A stretch of DNA of 64,000 nucleotides from Collinsella aerofaciens (GCF_015670745.1 NZ_JADPCH010000008.1:1-64000), one strand, 5' to 3'; shown: positions 16,828-25,578, counted from the first letter of the stretch. A program made the numbers and translations. Notes: generated by a model not told the origin, from the letters alone.

Positions 16828-17853
16828 ATGAAACAGTACACGGTTGCTATTTTGGGCGCGACGGGAGCCGTGGGCACCCAGATGCTCGAGTGCCTCAACG
16901 AGCAGGAGTTCCCGGTTGGCAAGCTCAAGCTGCTGGCGAGTGCGCGTTCTGCGGGCAAGACCGTCGAGTTCCGCGGCGAGCAGATCGTGATCGAAGAGGC
17001 TTGCCCTGAGGCCTTTGAGGGCTGCGACATTGTGCTCGGAGCCGCTGGCGACGATATCGCGAAGGAACTGCTGCCCGAGGCCGTCAAGCGCGGCGCCGTC
17101 GTGGTCGACAACAGCCATGCCTTCCGTATGGATCCCGAGGTGCCGCTGGTCGTGCCCGAGATCAATGCCGACGATATCAAGTGGCATCACGGCCTTATCG
17201 CCAACCCCAACTGCGCGACCATTATCGGTCTGGTTCCCACGTGGCCGCTGCACCAGCTCGCCGGCGTGAAGCGCATGATCGTCTCGACGTATCAGGCGGC
17301 TTCGGGTGCCGGCGCTCCCGGTATGGCCGAGCTCGAGGCCCAACTGGCCGCCCTGGGCCGCGGCGAGGAGATTCCCGAGCCGCACGCATTTGCCGCCCAG
17401 CTCGCGAGCAACCTGATTCCGCAAATTGGCGGCGTCAAGGAAGAGGGCTTTACCTCCGAGGAGATGAAGCTGCAAAACGAGGGCCGTAAGATTATGCACC
17501 TGCCCGAGCTGCGCGTGAACTGCACCTGCGTGCGCGTGCCCGTGCTGCGTTCGCACTCCGAGAGCATTACGCTCGAGTTTGAGCGCGATATTACGGTGGA
17601 AGAGGCCCGTGCTGAGCTGGCTGCTGCTCCTGGCGTCAAGCTGGTTGACGATATGGCTGCCGAGGATGCGCACGACCGCTTCCCCATGCCGATGGATACG
17701 TCCGACCAGGATTTGATTTGGGTCGGTCGCGTGCGCCGCGACATCTCGAACCCCGAGGCCGCGCGTGGCATCACCTTCTGGTGCTGCGGCGACCAAATCC
17801 GTAAGGGCGCGGCAACCAACGCCGTCCAGATCGCTAAGCTGCTCTGCGAGTAG
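16828..17853 (+). CDS. asd: Aspartate-semialdehyde dehydrogenase
   Basis: The 341-residue protein starts MKQYTVAILGATGAVGTQML with the NADP-binding glycine motif. The catalytic Cys129 lies in NPNCATIIGL, and SSTYQAASGAG-like and RVPVLRSHSES motifs follow. It reduces aspartyl phosphate to the semialdehyde, linking the upstream kinase to threonine, methionine and lysine synthesis. I start at 16828, four bases after AAGGGGGAAG; upstream in-frame codons lack conservation. The gene ends just before palindrome C. Confidence 0.94.
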   Translation: MKQYTVAILGATGAVGTQMLECLNEQEFPVGKLKLLASARSAGKTVEFRGEQIVIEEACPEAFEGCDIVLGAAGDDIAKELLPEAVKRGAVVVDNSHAFRMDPEVPLVVPEINADDIKWHHGLIANPNCATIIGLVPTWPLHQLAGVKRMIVSTYQAASGAGAPGMAELEAQLAALGRGEEIPEPHAFAAQLASNLIPQIGGVKEEGFTSEEMKLQNEGRKIMHLPELRVNCTCVRVPVLRSHSESITLEFERDITVEEARAELAAAPGVKLVDDMAAEDAHDRFPMPMDTSDQDLIWVGRVRRDISNPEAARGITFWCCGDQIRKGAATNAVQIAKLLCE

Positions 17854-17865
17854 CGTGACCTGTCC

Positions 17866-17995
17866 GGCGGGGGCCGGGCTTAGTTTTCAGAACGTCCTCG
17901 ACCATGTGTGGCGCCTTGTCCTGCTCCTTCGGAGCCGCGGACAAGGCGCCACACTGGTCTGCGGAGTGTTCTGAAAACTAAGCCCAGCCCCCGCC
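17866..17995. repeat. Nested long palindrome C (core inverted), after asd
   Basis: A 28-bp outer pair (17866-17893 with 17968-17995, one mismatch) encloses a perfect 15-bp inner pair (17907-17921 with 17939-17953). Beside the outer arms are GTCCTCG on the left and CTGCGGAGT on the right. These are the reverse complements of the CGAGGAC and TCCGCAG boxes in palindromes A and D, so this copy is in the opposite orientation. The outer arm sequence is unrelated to those of A or D. Confidence 0.85.
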
Positions 17996-18258
17996 TGCGG
18001 CGACGCTGCTGCAAGCGATCTGCGATGGGGTCGTTGTCGGTTGGGGCCGCTGGGCTGATGTGGGGGCACGTGGCTGTTGCGGGCCCTAGTCCCGGCGGCG
18101 ACCCCGGCGCTTCGCGCCTGCCGCCTTTTGGGACTGTGGAGCGCCGCCGGCAGCTGCGGCGCTGTTGCGCCTGCTGCCTGCGGGAACTTTGGGGTTGAGG
18201 CGGTAACTTTGGCGCGCCTGTGTTTGTTGCTTGTGAGGGCTTAGGGGTTGATGCGAAT
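17996..18258. other. Gene-free GC-rich stretch with a compact hairpin
   Basis: I see no credible gene here. At 18088-18135 AGTCCCGGCGGC pairs with GCCGCC-TTTT-GGGACT, and an inner GGCGC-TTC-GCGCC stem-loop lies inside. Otherwise the stretch is unremarkable GC-rich sequence. Confidence 0.5.
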
Positions 18259-18440
18259 CGAAGGTGAATGGTTTTCCGGGAAGTGAACGACCTATTTTGG
18301 ACCCTTGAAGCATCGGCATATTTTGGCCGCCATTTCCTGCGGTTTTATCGCATGAATCCTGCTGTTTTGCAATTAAAAAATGCGGATGCTTCGGGGCCCT
18401 AGTTTTACTCGTCCACTTCTCGGAAAACCATTCACCTTCG
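18259..18440. repeat. 182-nt imperfect hairpin upstream of ogt
   Basis: A 27-bp outer pair (18259-18285 with 18414-18440, one mismatch, AAGGTGAATGGTTTTCC type) continues inward with GAAGCATC/GGATGCTTC and GGACCC/GGGCCC segments. The apical part, read on the minus strand, holds ATAAAACCGCAGG. That 13-mer also occurs in the middle of the 140-nt hairpin at 30526. Confidence 0.8.
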
Positions 18441-18599
18441 TTTTTGCCGGACATCGTTTTGGGCGTTGCGACTCGGTATCGGCCGATATTGAGAGGGAAA
18501 ACGCCCTCTCTTGGACAATCGAGTCTGTCCGGACGCATCTGCGGGAGTTGTCTGCACAATTCGCGGTATTATGGAGCGGAGTTTTGAAAGGAGCCGCTG

Positions 18600-19178
18600 G
18601 TGGTCACGACGACGTTTGCTTCGCCTTTGGGCGAAATCTTGCTTGCCGCTGATGGCCGCGGTCTGACGGGGCTTTGGTTTGAGGGGCAGGAGCACTTTGG
18701 CTCCACGCTTCTCAAAGAAGATGCGGAGTACGTTGAAGGTGCCGATGCGGTTTCTGGTGCTGGCGGCATGTCGTCGGTGAGTCCCGCAAATGGTGTAGCC
18801 TCTTCGGTGCTTGAACGTTCCTGGGCTTGGCTGAATGCTTATTTTGCAGGGCAGGAACCTCGGTTTACGCCGCCGTTACATATGATCGGCACGGCGTTTC
18901 AGCGCGAGGTTTGGTTTGAGCTGCTTTCCATTCCGCGTGGCGAGGTTGCCACGTATGGCGAGATCGCCCGGCGTGTTGCGGCTCGACATCGTGTACCGGG
19001 AAACGAGGCGCCCGTTGTGTCTCCTCGTGCGGTGGGGGCTGCGGTCGCACGTAATCCCATTTCGATTATCGTGCCGTGCCATCGCGTGGTGGCGGCCGAC
19101 GGATCGCTCAACGGATATGCCGGCGGCCTTGACCGCAAGGAGTGGCTGCTTCGGCTTGAGGGCGCGTACGAGGAATAA
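18600..19178 (+). CDS. ogt: Methylated-DNA--protein-cysteine methyltransferase
   Basis: The 192-residue protein has the suicide-repair motif VPCHRVV with the methyl-acceptor Cys160, preceded by the winged-helix DNA-binding region (FQREVWFELLSIPRGEVATYGEIA in two parts). It transfers methyl groups from O6-methylguanine to itself. It starts at a GTG, with GAAAGGAG eight bases upstream. Residues 40-70 form a low-complexity insert between the two domains that looks longer than usual. A good terminator follows at 19201. Confidence 0.9.
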   Translation: MVTTTFASPLGEILLAADGRGLTGLWFEGQEHFGSTLLKEDAEYVEGADAVSGAGGMSSVSPANGVASSVLERSWAWLNAYFAGQEPRFTPPLHMIGTAFQREVWFELLSIPRGEVATYGEIARRVAARHRVPGNEAPVVSPRAVGAAVARNPISIIVPCHRVVAADGSLNGYAGGLDRKEWLLRLEGAYEE

Positions 19179-19200
19179 CGCCAGGGCACTTTGCATGACG

Positions 19201-19250
19201 AAGGTGCCGCGAAGGGACGAGTCGCTGTCCTTTCGCGGCGCCTTTTGTTT
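19201..19250 (+). terminator. Intrinsic terminator of ogt
   Basis: An 18-bp stem (19201-19218 with 19227-19244, GCCGCGAA/TTCGCGGC core) is followed by TTTTGTTT. The glycosyltransferase operon ends on the opposite strand 15 bases later. Confidence 0.85.
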
Positions 19251-19265
19251 AGCGGCGGGAAACCC

Positions 19266-21344
19266 CTATTGCTCTTGCAGGTCGTAGACGGTTGTGTTGC
19301 CGATGGTCTGGGCCGTGTAGTTTTGAGCGACCCATTCGGCGATCTCGCTTGCAGCGCTCGAGCCGCCCATCTGCGTGCCGCCCATACCGCCACCCATGCC
19401 GCCGCTTGCGATGTAGTAGCGGATGAGGCCTTGGGCAACGTAGACCTTGAACTCATCGAGCGTGGGCGCGGGATCCGATCCGTTAAAGCCACCGATGGCC
19501 ATGACGGGAAGCTCGCTTGCCAGCTGGTAGCTCGCGGCGTTTTGCGATCCCGTGGTCGCTGCTGCCCAGCGGTAACCGCTGGCATTTTGTGTGAGCAGCT
19601 CGACCAGGCTATCGTTGGCGGACGTGCCGCCGAGCAGGCTGGATCCGCCGTCAGGCGTAGCTCCGTTGCCACCGGGGCCGCCACCGCTCATGCTGTCACC
19701 GGGTCCTGCCGTGACAATCGAGCCAGTGTGCCCGGTCGAAATCGTGCAGGTGGTCCAAACAATCGGCCCAGCTAAGAGGGCAACGATGCCGATCGTCGCA
19801 ACGCCGCGGGCGCCGTGTTTCAGAGTCAAAGGCCATGTCGTAGGCAGGCAATCCTGCATCCAAAAGCCGATGATGCAGAGTGCAAGTCCTGCCACCACGC
19901 CAATCACGCCGATGCAGACGCCCAGCCAGACAAAGCTGCCGGAGCGTAATATCAGCGCCATATCCCAGGCGCTCGTTATGGCAATCAGAAGCCCCGTGAT
20001 GTTCGGCATCCAGGAACGATTACGAAGCTCAAGCAGGCTGGCGCCGCATATGGCGACCAGTACCGCGATGGCGGGGGAGAGCGCCGCGGTGTAGTAGGCG
20101 TGGAAGATGCCGGCCATAAAACTAAAGACGAGCCATGTCACGACAAGCCAGGCGCCAAAGATGACAACCTGAGCGCGGCGGATGTGTGCAACGGTGTCCA
20201 GACCGGCCTCACCCCCACGTTTGTCCAGATAAAACCTGCCAAAATAAACCTGTCCCCTTTTGGCGGGCGTGGCGGCGATAAGGCCGAGAATAATGGCAGC
20301 GAAGGCGATGGGGGCGAGCCAGGTGATCTGGTCGCCAAAGTCGCTCGTCCATAGACGGAACAGGCCAGTTTCGCCCCACATGCCGCCCTGGCAGGCGCCG
20401 TTGAGCGCCTCGGACGCTCCGGGGATGACCGAGCCGGTTTCGTTGCCGGTCAGGCGCCCCAGGCCGTTGTAGCTAAAGGTAAGTTCGATAAACGAGTCGG
20501 TTTGTGAGCCGCCAAAGTAGGGGCGCGAGCCGCTCGGCACTAGCACGGTGAGCGCTACCCACCAGCCGGCGCCGACAACCATGGCACCGAGTGCCACGAC
20601 AGCGTCGAGCAGGCGGCGCGGCCAAGTCGTGGGCGAAAGCAACAACATGGCCAAGCCAAAACCGGGGAGTACCAAAAGCACCTGGAACTGCTTAGTCAAA
20701 AAGCCCAGGCCGATTAGCAGGCCGGCCACGGCATACCAGCGGGTGCGCATGCGATTGCCGTGACGGTCCGCTGGCAGCTCGAGTCCGCGCAGTACGCAGG
20801 CGGCGGCGCTCAGCATAAGCAAGATGAGCAGGGCATCGGGGTTGTTAAAGCGAAACATGAGGGCCGCGACGGGCGCGGTGATAAACACGATGCCCGCCAC
20901 GATGCCGCCGGCGTTGCCCCAAACGCGGCGCACGGTGGCGTACAGCAAATACGTGCACGTAACGCCCATGAGCGCCTGCGGCAGCAGAATCGCAAACGAG
21001 CTCAAGCCCAGCAGGCGCACCGAAAGCGCCATGAGCCAGATGGATGCGGGTGGTTTATCGACGGTGATGGCGTTGCCGGCATCCAAGCTGCCCCACAGGA
21101 AAGCCTCCCAGTTCTTGGAGCCCGCCTGCGCCGCGGCGCTGTAAAACTCGTTGGCGTAGCCCGAGGCGGTCAGGTTCCAAAAGAAGACGAATGTGGCTGC
21201 AAGCATGAGCAGTGCAACGGCGATCCAGTCGATTGGGCCGCGGGCGGGGGCGAGCGATGGAGCCGAGGACGCGCGCAGCTCGCGGCGAAGAGAGCGCGCC
21301 CCCTGCGAGACATGTGCTGATTGGCGAAGGGTGTCAAAGCTCAT
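19266..21344 (-). CDS. GT39/ArnT-like integral membrane glycosyltransferase (YkcB type)
   Basis: The 692-residue protein has many membrane segments. The first is WIAVALLMLAATFVFFWNL, followed by the EFYSAAAQAGSKNWEAFLWGS and DKPPASIWLMALSVRLLG motifs of lipid-linked sugar transferases. The C-terminal extracellular domain is of the YkcB type (PVMAIGGFNGSDPAPTLDEF) and contains Gly/Met-rich runs. It should move a sugar from a polyprenyl-phosphate donor to a wall or membrane acceptor. The start at 21344 overlaps the upstream GT2 stop (TGATG), so it is translationally coupled to the probable donor synthase. Oddity: residues of about 359-376 are encoded by an in-frame copy of the CCTGCCAAAA repeat. 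Confidence 0.85.
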   Translation of the reverse strand: MSFDTLRQSAHVSQGARSLRRELRASSAPSLAPARGPIDWIAVALLMLAATFVFFWNLTASGYANEFYSAAAQAGSKNWEAFLWGSLDAGNAITVDKPPASIWLMALSVRLLGLSSFAILLPQALMGVTCTYLLYATVRRVWGNAGGIVAGIVFITAPVAALMFRFNNPDALLILLMLSAAACVLRGLELPADRHGNRMRTRWYAVAGLLIGLGFLTKQFQVLLVLPGFGLAMLLLSPTTWPRRLLDAVVALGAMVVGAGWWVALTVLVPSGSRPYFGGSQTDSFIELTFSYNGLGRLTGNETGSVIPGASEALNGACQGGMWGETGLFRLWTSDFGDQITWLAPIAFAAIILGLIAATPAKRGQVYFGRFYLDKRGGEAGLDTVAHIRRAQVVIFGAWLVVTWLVFSFMAGIFHAYYTAALSPAIAVLVAICGASLLELRNRSWMPNITGLLIAITSAWDMALILRSGSFVWLGVCIGVIGVVAGLALCIIGFWMQDCLPTTWPLTLKHGARGVATIGIVALLAGPIVWTTCTISTGHTGSIVTAGPGDSMSGGGPGGNGATPDGGSSLLGGTSANDSLVELLTQNASGYRWAAATTGSQNAASYQLASELPVMAIGGFNGSDPAPTLDEFKVYVAQGLIRYYIASGGMGGGMGGTQMGGSSAASEIAEWVAQNYTAQTIGNTTVYDLQEQ
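20219..20268. repeat. CCTGCCAAAA repeat copy inside the GT39 coding sequence
   Basis: CCTGCCAAAA (20236-20245) and TTTTGGCGGG (20259-20268) are the arms, with AAACCTGTCCC between and GTCCAGATAAAA as the outer flank. On the minus strand it is read in frame as PAKRGQVYFGRFYLDKR. Other copies lie between genes. Confidence 0.85.
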
Positions 21345-22288
21345 CAGGCATCCGCCGCCTGCTTGAGGGGATAACGATACGCGCTTGTCGGCGTAGCACC
21401 TGTCTGTCCCTCGCTCGCCTTGAGCCGCTTCATGCCGGCAAGGTCCTTGCGCACCGTGTCGACGATATGCACGGTCGTGCCAGGGTCCTCCTTCCAGCGC
21501 ACGGCAAACTCGCAGGATGCGATGCCCATGCGTTCGGCCAGGACCAAAAGCTCGGTATCGAAGAACCATTCGTTGTCCTGGATGAGCGGCAGCAGTGTGT
21601 CTGCGGCCTCGGCAGATATTGCCTTAAATCCGCACTGTGCATCGTGAAAATGCACGCTCAGATAGCTCTGCAGCATGCGGTTATACGAGCGTGAGATAAA
21701 CTCGCGTTTGACGCAGCGTTCCACACGCGACGCTGGCAGCAGACGTGAGCCAAAGCAAACGTCGGCGCGTCCGTCCAGAATGGGGCCGACAAGCTCGGGA
21801 ATCTGCCGAATATCGGTGGAGAGATCGACATCCATATAGGCGCGCACGCGGGCCTTGGACGTGCTCCATGCGATTTTGAGCGCACGACCGCGACCCTTTT
21901 GGGGAATGCGGATGGCACGGAGTGTAAAGGGAAACTTGCAGCCGAGGATGCGGGCGAGTTCCCAAGTCTTGTCGCTGCTGGCGTTGTCGGCAATCACGAT
22001 TTGCCAGGTAAACGACTTGGCATGAAGCGAAATCTGGCGTAGCTGATCCATCAGCAGCATGATTGAGGAGCCGAGTTCGGCCTGCTCGTTAAAGACGGGG
22101 ATGACAAAGTCGCAGTCGACTTCGCGCGGCTCGCCGCAGTTGAGGATGGAAGAAGGGGAGGGCGTGCTTTGAGCTGCTTGCTCCGTCGCTGCCTTGGTTT
22201 GTGGTTGAGCGGTTGCGGGCGCGGGGCGGTTTTGCGTGGTCGCAGGTACGGCGCGGGCGTCCTGCGCGATGATGTCGGGCTTAGTCAT
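21344..22288 (-). CDS. GT2-family glycosyltransferase (polyprenyl-phosphate sugar synthase type)
   Basis: The 314-residue protein has a low-complexity Ala/Thr/Gln-rich N-terminus of about 50 residues. A GT-A domain follows: DFVIPVFNEQAELGSSI, IVIADNASSDKTWELA, and the metal-binding DVDLSTDIRQIPELV (DxDxST). It resembles dolichol- and undecaprenyl-phosphate mannose or glucose synthases (YkcC type) and lacks obvious C-terminal membrane spans. It probably makes the lipid-linked sugar used by the GT39 enzyme that overlaps its stop codon. It lies 24 bases downstream of a small membrane protein gene. Confidence 0.87.
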   Translation of the reverse strand: MTKPDIIAQDARAVPATTQNRPAPATAQPQTKAATEQAAQSTPSPSSILNCGEPREVDCDFVIPVFNEQAELGSSIMLLMDQLRQISLHAKSFTWQIVIADNASSDKTWELARILGCKFPFTLRAIRIPQKGRGRALKIAWSTSKARVRAYMDVDLSTDIRQIPELVGPILDGRADVCFGSRLLPASRVERCVKREFISRSYNRMLQSYLSVHFHDAQCGFKAISAEAADTLLPLIQDNEWFFDTELLVLAERMGIASCEFAVRWKEDPGTTVHIVDTVRKDLAGMKRLKASEGQTGATPTSAYRYPLKQAADA

Positions 22289-22312
22289 GATCGTGCCTTT
22301 CTGTTCAGGCGG

Positions 22313-22930
22313 CTAGGCGGAAAGGGAAGTCTGCGAGGTGTCGGCGTCGGCACTCGTGTCCGCAGGCGCATCGCCCGGGGCGTCGGTTGAGCTGCCATCG
22401 GTCGAGCCATCGACAGAACCGCTCGCGTCGGGTGCGCCCGTGGGCGCCTGCCCACTCGGAGCGCTACTATCCGAGGCACCGTTGCCGTTGCCGGTGGCGC
22501 CATCCGGGCTCGGTGCCCCGCCGCCCTGCATGCCGCCCTGGCCGGCGCCCATGCCACCCTGCACGGCCTGGGCCGATCCGCCGGTCGCGGCGCTCATGAT
22601 GGCACCACCTGCAAGCCCGCCAGCGAGCCCACAAACGGCGGCAAGCGTTGCGACTAGGAGCAGGTTGGCGGCGCAACTGGGCTGTTTGTCGTCGTGCTCT
22701 TTGGTGGAGACCGTCTGCTGCGGAGCGGGTTCGGCGACATATGCGCGGGTATCGGGAGCGGGCGCCGACGTGCCGGCGGGCATGGCGTGCTCTCCAGCAG
22801 ACTCTCCCGCATAGAGTGGATTGACGACCGTGGCGGGCACATCGCTCGCTGCGTGTTGGGATGCCGTATTGGGCTCGGCGCTCTCGCTGCCGGTGACACC
22901 GTCGGTATTGCGGTTGAACAAGCTGCCCAT
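22313..22930 (-). CDS. Single-span membrane protein with low-complexity tails, function unknown
   Basis: The 205-residue protein has a cytoplasmic-looking N-terminus rich in Ala, Ser and Glu. One hydrophobic segment follows (about 99-119, LLLVATLAAVCGLAGGLAGG), then a Gly/Gln/Met-rich stretch (QGGMGAGQGGMQGGGA) and a Ser/Asp/Ala-rich tail. I do not recognise a domain. The Gly/Met runs echo those in the C-terminal domain of the co-transcribed GT39 enzyme. The tail could be the glycosylation acceptor or an assembly factor for the transferase; both are inference. The start at 22930 follows GGAGAAC. Confidence 0.65.
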   Translation of the reverse strand: MGSLFNRNTDGVTGSESAEPNTASQHAASDVPATVVNPLYAGESAGEHAMPAGTSAPAPDTRAYVAEPAPQQTVSTKEHDDKQPSCAANLLLVATLAAVCGLAGGLAGGAIMSAATGGSAQAVQGGMGAGQGGMQGGGAPSPDGATGNGNGASDSSAPSGQAPTGAPDASGSVDGSTDGSSTDAPGDAPADTSADADTSQTSLSA

Positions 22931-23145
22931 AGTGTTCTCCAATCGGATAGGCGCGGAGCAGCCCGCGTTGGCGGCTCCCGCATCAAAGGGGATGGCATGG
23001 TCTCAACATGCCGTCGCGAGGTGGTATGGCTGTCCTCGTGACAAAGCTGTTCTACCGCGGCTGACGCGCAGACATGCGCTCGGCATCTGCGCCTTAAGTT
23101 TGGCTAAGCCCTATCCAGCGTTTTTAGAAACGTGCAGGTTGAGCT

Positions 23146-23164
23146 GCTAAGGCTGCGCTAAGGC
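23146..23164. promoter_or_regulatory. Direct repeats, candidate response regulator site
   Basis: GCTAAGGC occurs twice with an 11-bp period (23146-23153, 23157-23164) in the gap between the two-component system and the divergent glycosylation operon. OmpR-type regulators usually bind tandem direct repeats with 10- to 11-bp spacing. Confidence 0.5.
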
Positions 23165-23228
23165 AGCTTTCGGTGCGCTATTATCGGCAGTATCGAAATC
23201 TGTATCTCCGTGCGCCAAAGGAGCAACT

Positions 23229-23918
23229 ATGAAGCTGATGCTTGCCGAGGACGAACCCGGTCTCTCCCGCGCCCTTACCGCGATTCTGCAACATAGCGAC
23301 TACGAGGTCGACACCGCGCTCGACGGTCTGACGGCACTCGAATATCTACTTGCCAATGACTATGACGCCGCAATCCTGGACATCATGATGCCCGGTATGG
23401 ACGGCATCGAGGTACTCAAGCGCACGCGTGAGGCCGGCAAACGCCTGCCCATCATCATGCTTACGGCCAAAAGCGAGGTGTCCGATAAGGTCGAGGGTCT
23501 GGATGCCGGTGCCAACGATTACCTGACCAAGCCGTTTGCCGCCAAGGAGCTGCTTGCGCGTATTCGTGCCATGACGCGCGCTGCGACGGCAATTGACGCC
23601 ACGACGCTCAGCGTGGGCAACGTGCGCCTCGACACGGCATCGTGCACACTCGTTGGGCCTTTGGGCGAGGAACATCTGGCCAATCGTGAGTTTCAGCTTA
23701 TGGAGCTCTTTATGCGCAACCCCGGCACGCGCATGCCTACCGAGCGTCTGATGCTCGAGGTCTGGGGCGAGGATGCACCCGAGGGTGCCAACGTGGTGTG
23801 GGTCTATATCTCCTACCTGCGCAAAAAGCTGACGGCGCTGGGTGCCAACGTGGCCATCCGCGCGTCGCGCAATCAGGGATATTCGCTTGAGGTTGTCGAA
23901 GGGGACGAGCAGGCGTGA
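23229..23918 (+). CDS. OmpR-family response regulator
   Basis: The 229-residue protein has a receiver domain (MKLMLAEDEPGLSRAL, phospho-acceptor Asp in DAAILDIMMPGMDG near residue 51, Lys in LTKPFAAKELL) and a C-terminal winged-helix domain (about 125-225, ending VYISYLRKKLTALG). It pairs with the sensor kinase whose GTG start overlaps its stop by four bases. Divergent transcription from the GT39/GT2 operon, with direct repeats in the shared gap, suggests it controls that operon. AAAGGAGCAACT precedes the ATG. Confidence 0.92.
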   Translation: MKLMLAEDEPGLSRALTAILQHSDYEVDTALDGLTALEYLLANDYDAAILDIMMPGMDGIEVLKRTREAGKRLPIIMLTAKSEVSDKVEGLDAGANDYLTKPFAAKELLARIRAMTRAATAIDATTLSVGNVRLDTASCTLVGPLGEEHLANREFQLMELFMRNPGTRMPTERLMLEVWGEDAPEGANVVWVYISYLRKKLTALGANVAIRASRNQGYSLEVVEGDEQA

Positions 23919-25294
23919 GCGCACGCGCATGGTGGAAGCGCATGGCGGCAAAGCTCGGCATGGGCGCGGACTCGGGTAATCCGGGGCGCGCCGATGCTGC
24001 CAGTGCAATGGGACGTCGCCTGCGTCGCAAGTTTATCTTGGTTGCCATGGGTGCCGTGACCGTCGTGCTTACGCTCATTATTGCCGGCATCAACGTCGTC
24101 AACTACTCGCATGTCTGTAAAATGGCCGATGCTCGCCTGGACTATATCTTGGCAGGCAAGGATGGCATTGATGGGGAGGACGAGCCTAAGACCGGTCCCG
24201 GTCAGGATGCGGTTGCCGGCAAGGTTGCTACCGGTAACCGGGCGGCCATTCGCGATGGGCATTTTGAAGGCATGACGGCGGAATCTCCCTTCGACACGCG
24301 CTACTTTACGGTGACACTTGCCGGTGGGCAGGTGACCGATGTCAACACGGCCCGCATTGCCGCGGTGGGCGCCAAGCGTGCTGCACGCATCGCGGCAGGA
24401 CTGTATTCCAAGGGCTGGACCTCGGGCTTTTCTGGTAACTACCGCTATACAGTTACGGTTCAGGGCGACGAGACAACCTATGTGTTCGTCGACTGCTCGC
24501 GCGAGCTTGCAAGCTTTCATTCGTTTTTGAGCGCGAGCGTGGCAATCAGTTGCATTGGCTGGCTGGCGGTGCTGGCAATCGTGGCGGGCGCCTCGGGTGC
24601 GGTGATTCGGCCGATGGTCGAGAGCTACAGCAAGCAAAAGCGCTTTATTACCGATGCAAGCCACGAGATCAAGACGCCGCTGGCCGTGATTGATGCCGCT
24701 AACGAGGTGCAGGAAATCGAGAGCGGCGAGAGCGAATGGACGCAGAGCATTCACGAGCAGGTTGCACGGTTGACGGCGCTCACGGAGCGTCTGGTATTTT
24801 TGGCTCGCATGGACGAGGGCTCGGCGGGCTTTACTATGACATCGATCGATCTTTCGGAGACTGTGGACAAGGCGGCGGCGCCGTTTGAATCGGTGGCGGT
24901 TTCGCGCGGAAAGCGGCTGTCGACGTCGATCGCGAGCGGTGTGCGGGCCCATGCCGATGCCGCGGCAGTGGCGCAGGTTGTTGAGCTGCTGCTGGACAAC
25001 GCCACACGCTACGCAAGCGAGGGCAGCGTGATTGAGTTGAGTTTGCGTGCCGTCTCGCGCGGTGCGGGCAAAGGCTTGGCCGAGCTTGTCGTATCGAATG
25101 CTGTTGATGAGCTGCCCGAGGGTGACCTGGACCGATTGTTCGACCGCTTCTATCGTGCGGACGTGTCGCGCAGCTCCAAGACAGGCGGCTCGGGTGTGGG
25201 CCTGTCCGTGGTGCGAGCCATCGCCGAGGCCCATGGCGGGAGCGCTTCTGTCTGCGGCCGCGGCAACCAGATCACCTTCACCGTCCGCTTCTAA
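23915..25294 (+). CDS. Sensor histidine kinase
   Basis: The 459-residue protein has two membrane spans (about 35-60 and 205-230) flanking an extracellular domain of about 145 residues with no motif I recognise. The kinase core follows: the phospho-accepting His250 in DASHEIKTPLAVIDAAN, an N box LLLDNATRYA, and a GSGVGLSVV G box. It begins at a GTG overlapping the response regulator stop (GTGA), so the pair is coupled. The signal is unknown, and envelope stress or wall sugar status would fit the divergent glycosyltransferases. Its stop codon TAA is the first part of a CCTGCCAAAA repeat. Confidence 0.9.
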   Translation: MSARAWWKRMAAKLGMGADSGNPGRADAASAMGRRLRRKFILVAMGAVTVVLTLIIAGINVVNYSHVCKMADARLDYILAGKDGIDGEDEPKTGPGQDAVAGKVATGNRAAIRDGHFEGMTAESPFDTRYFTVTLAGGQVTDVNTARIAAVGAKRAARIAAGLYSKGWTSGFSGNYRYTVTVQGDETTYVFVDCSRELASFHSFLSASVAISCIGWLAVLAIVAGASGAVIRPMVESYSKQKRFITDASHEIKTPLAVIDAANEVQEIESGESEWTQSIHEQVARLTALTERLVFLARMDEGSAGFTMTSIDLSETVDKAAAPFESVAVSRGKRLSTSIASGVRAHADAAAVAQVVELLLDNATRYASEGSVIELSLRAVSRGAGKGLAELVVSNAVDELPEGDLDRLFDRFYRADVSRSSKTGGSGVGLSVVRAIAEAHGGSASVCGRGNQITFTVRF

Positions 25295-25348
25295 AACCTG
25301 CCAAAAAGGGACAAGTTTATTTTGGCAGGCTCTATCTGGGGAAACGCC
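25294..25348. repeat. CCTGCCAAAA repeat fused to the kinase stop codon
   Basis: Arms CCTGCCAAAA (25297-25306) and TTTTGGCAGG (25320-25329) with AGGGACAAGTTTA between, then CTCTATCTGGGGAAACGCCG. The TAA of the stop codon merges with the left flank TAAAACCTGCC. Confidence 0.85.
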
Positions 25349-25367
25349 GACGGGGAAGGCTGTGGGC

Positions 25368-25475
25368 GGAGGGTACGTCCCGGCGTGACGCTGCGGAGTG
25401 GGACGTACTTTCCTCTTGGGGCGTCTAGCGGAAACTGTATCCCAGTTTGAGGCTTCAGAACGGGACGCAATTTCC
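25368..25475. repeat. Two tandem 46-nt hairpins with GGGACG arms
   Basis: Hairpin 1 pairs GGAGGGTACGTCCC (25368-25381) with GGGACGTACTTTCC (25400-25413). Hairpin 2 pairs GGAAACTGTATCCC (25430-25443) with GGGACGCAATTTCC (25462-25475). Each has 14-nt arms and an 18-nt loop, with 16 nt between. The first loop ends CTGCGGAGT, the box of palindrome C. The rest of 25476-25578 shows nothing recognisable. Confidence 0.65.
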
Positions 25476-25578
25476 CCTAGGGGATATAAGATGCGACGGG
25501 CCACGTCAGGATAATTACCGGACGGCCTGGGAGACGGCTGGTTGGCTTAAAACCTAGCGCGTGAAATGACGCTCCACA

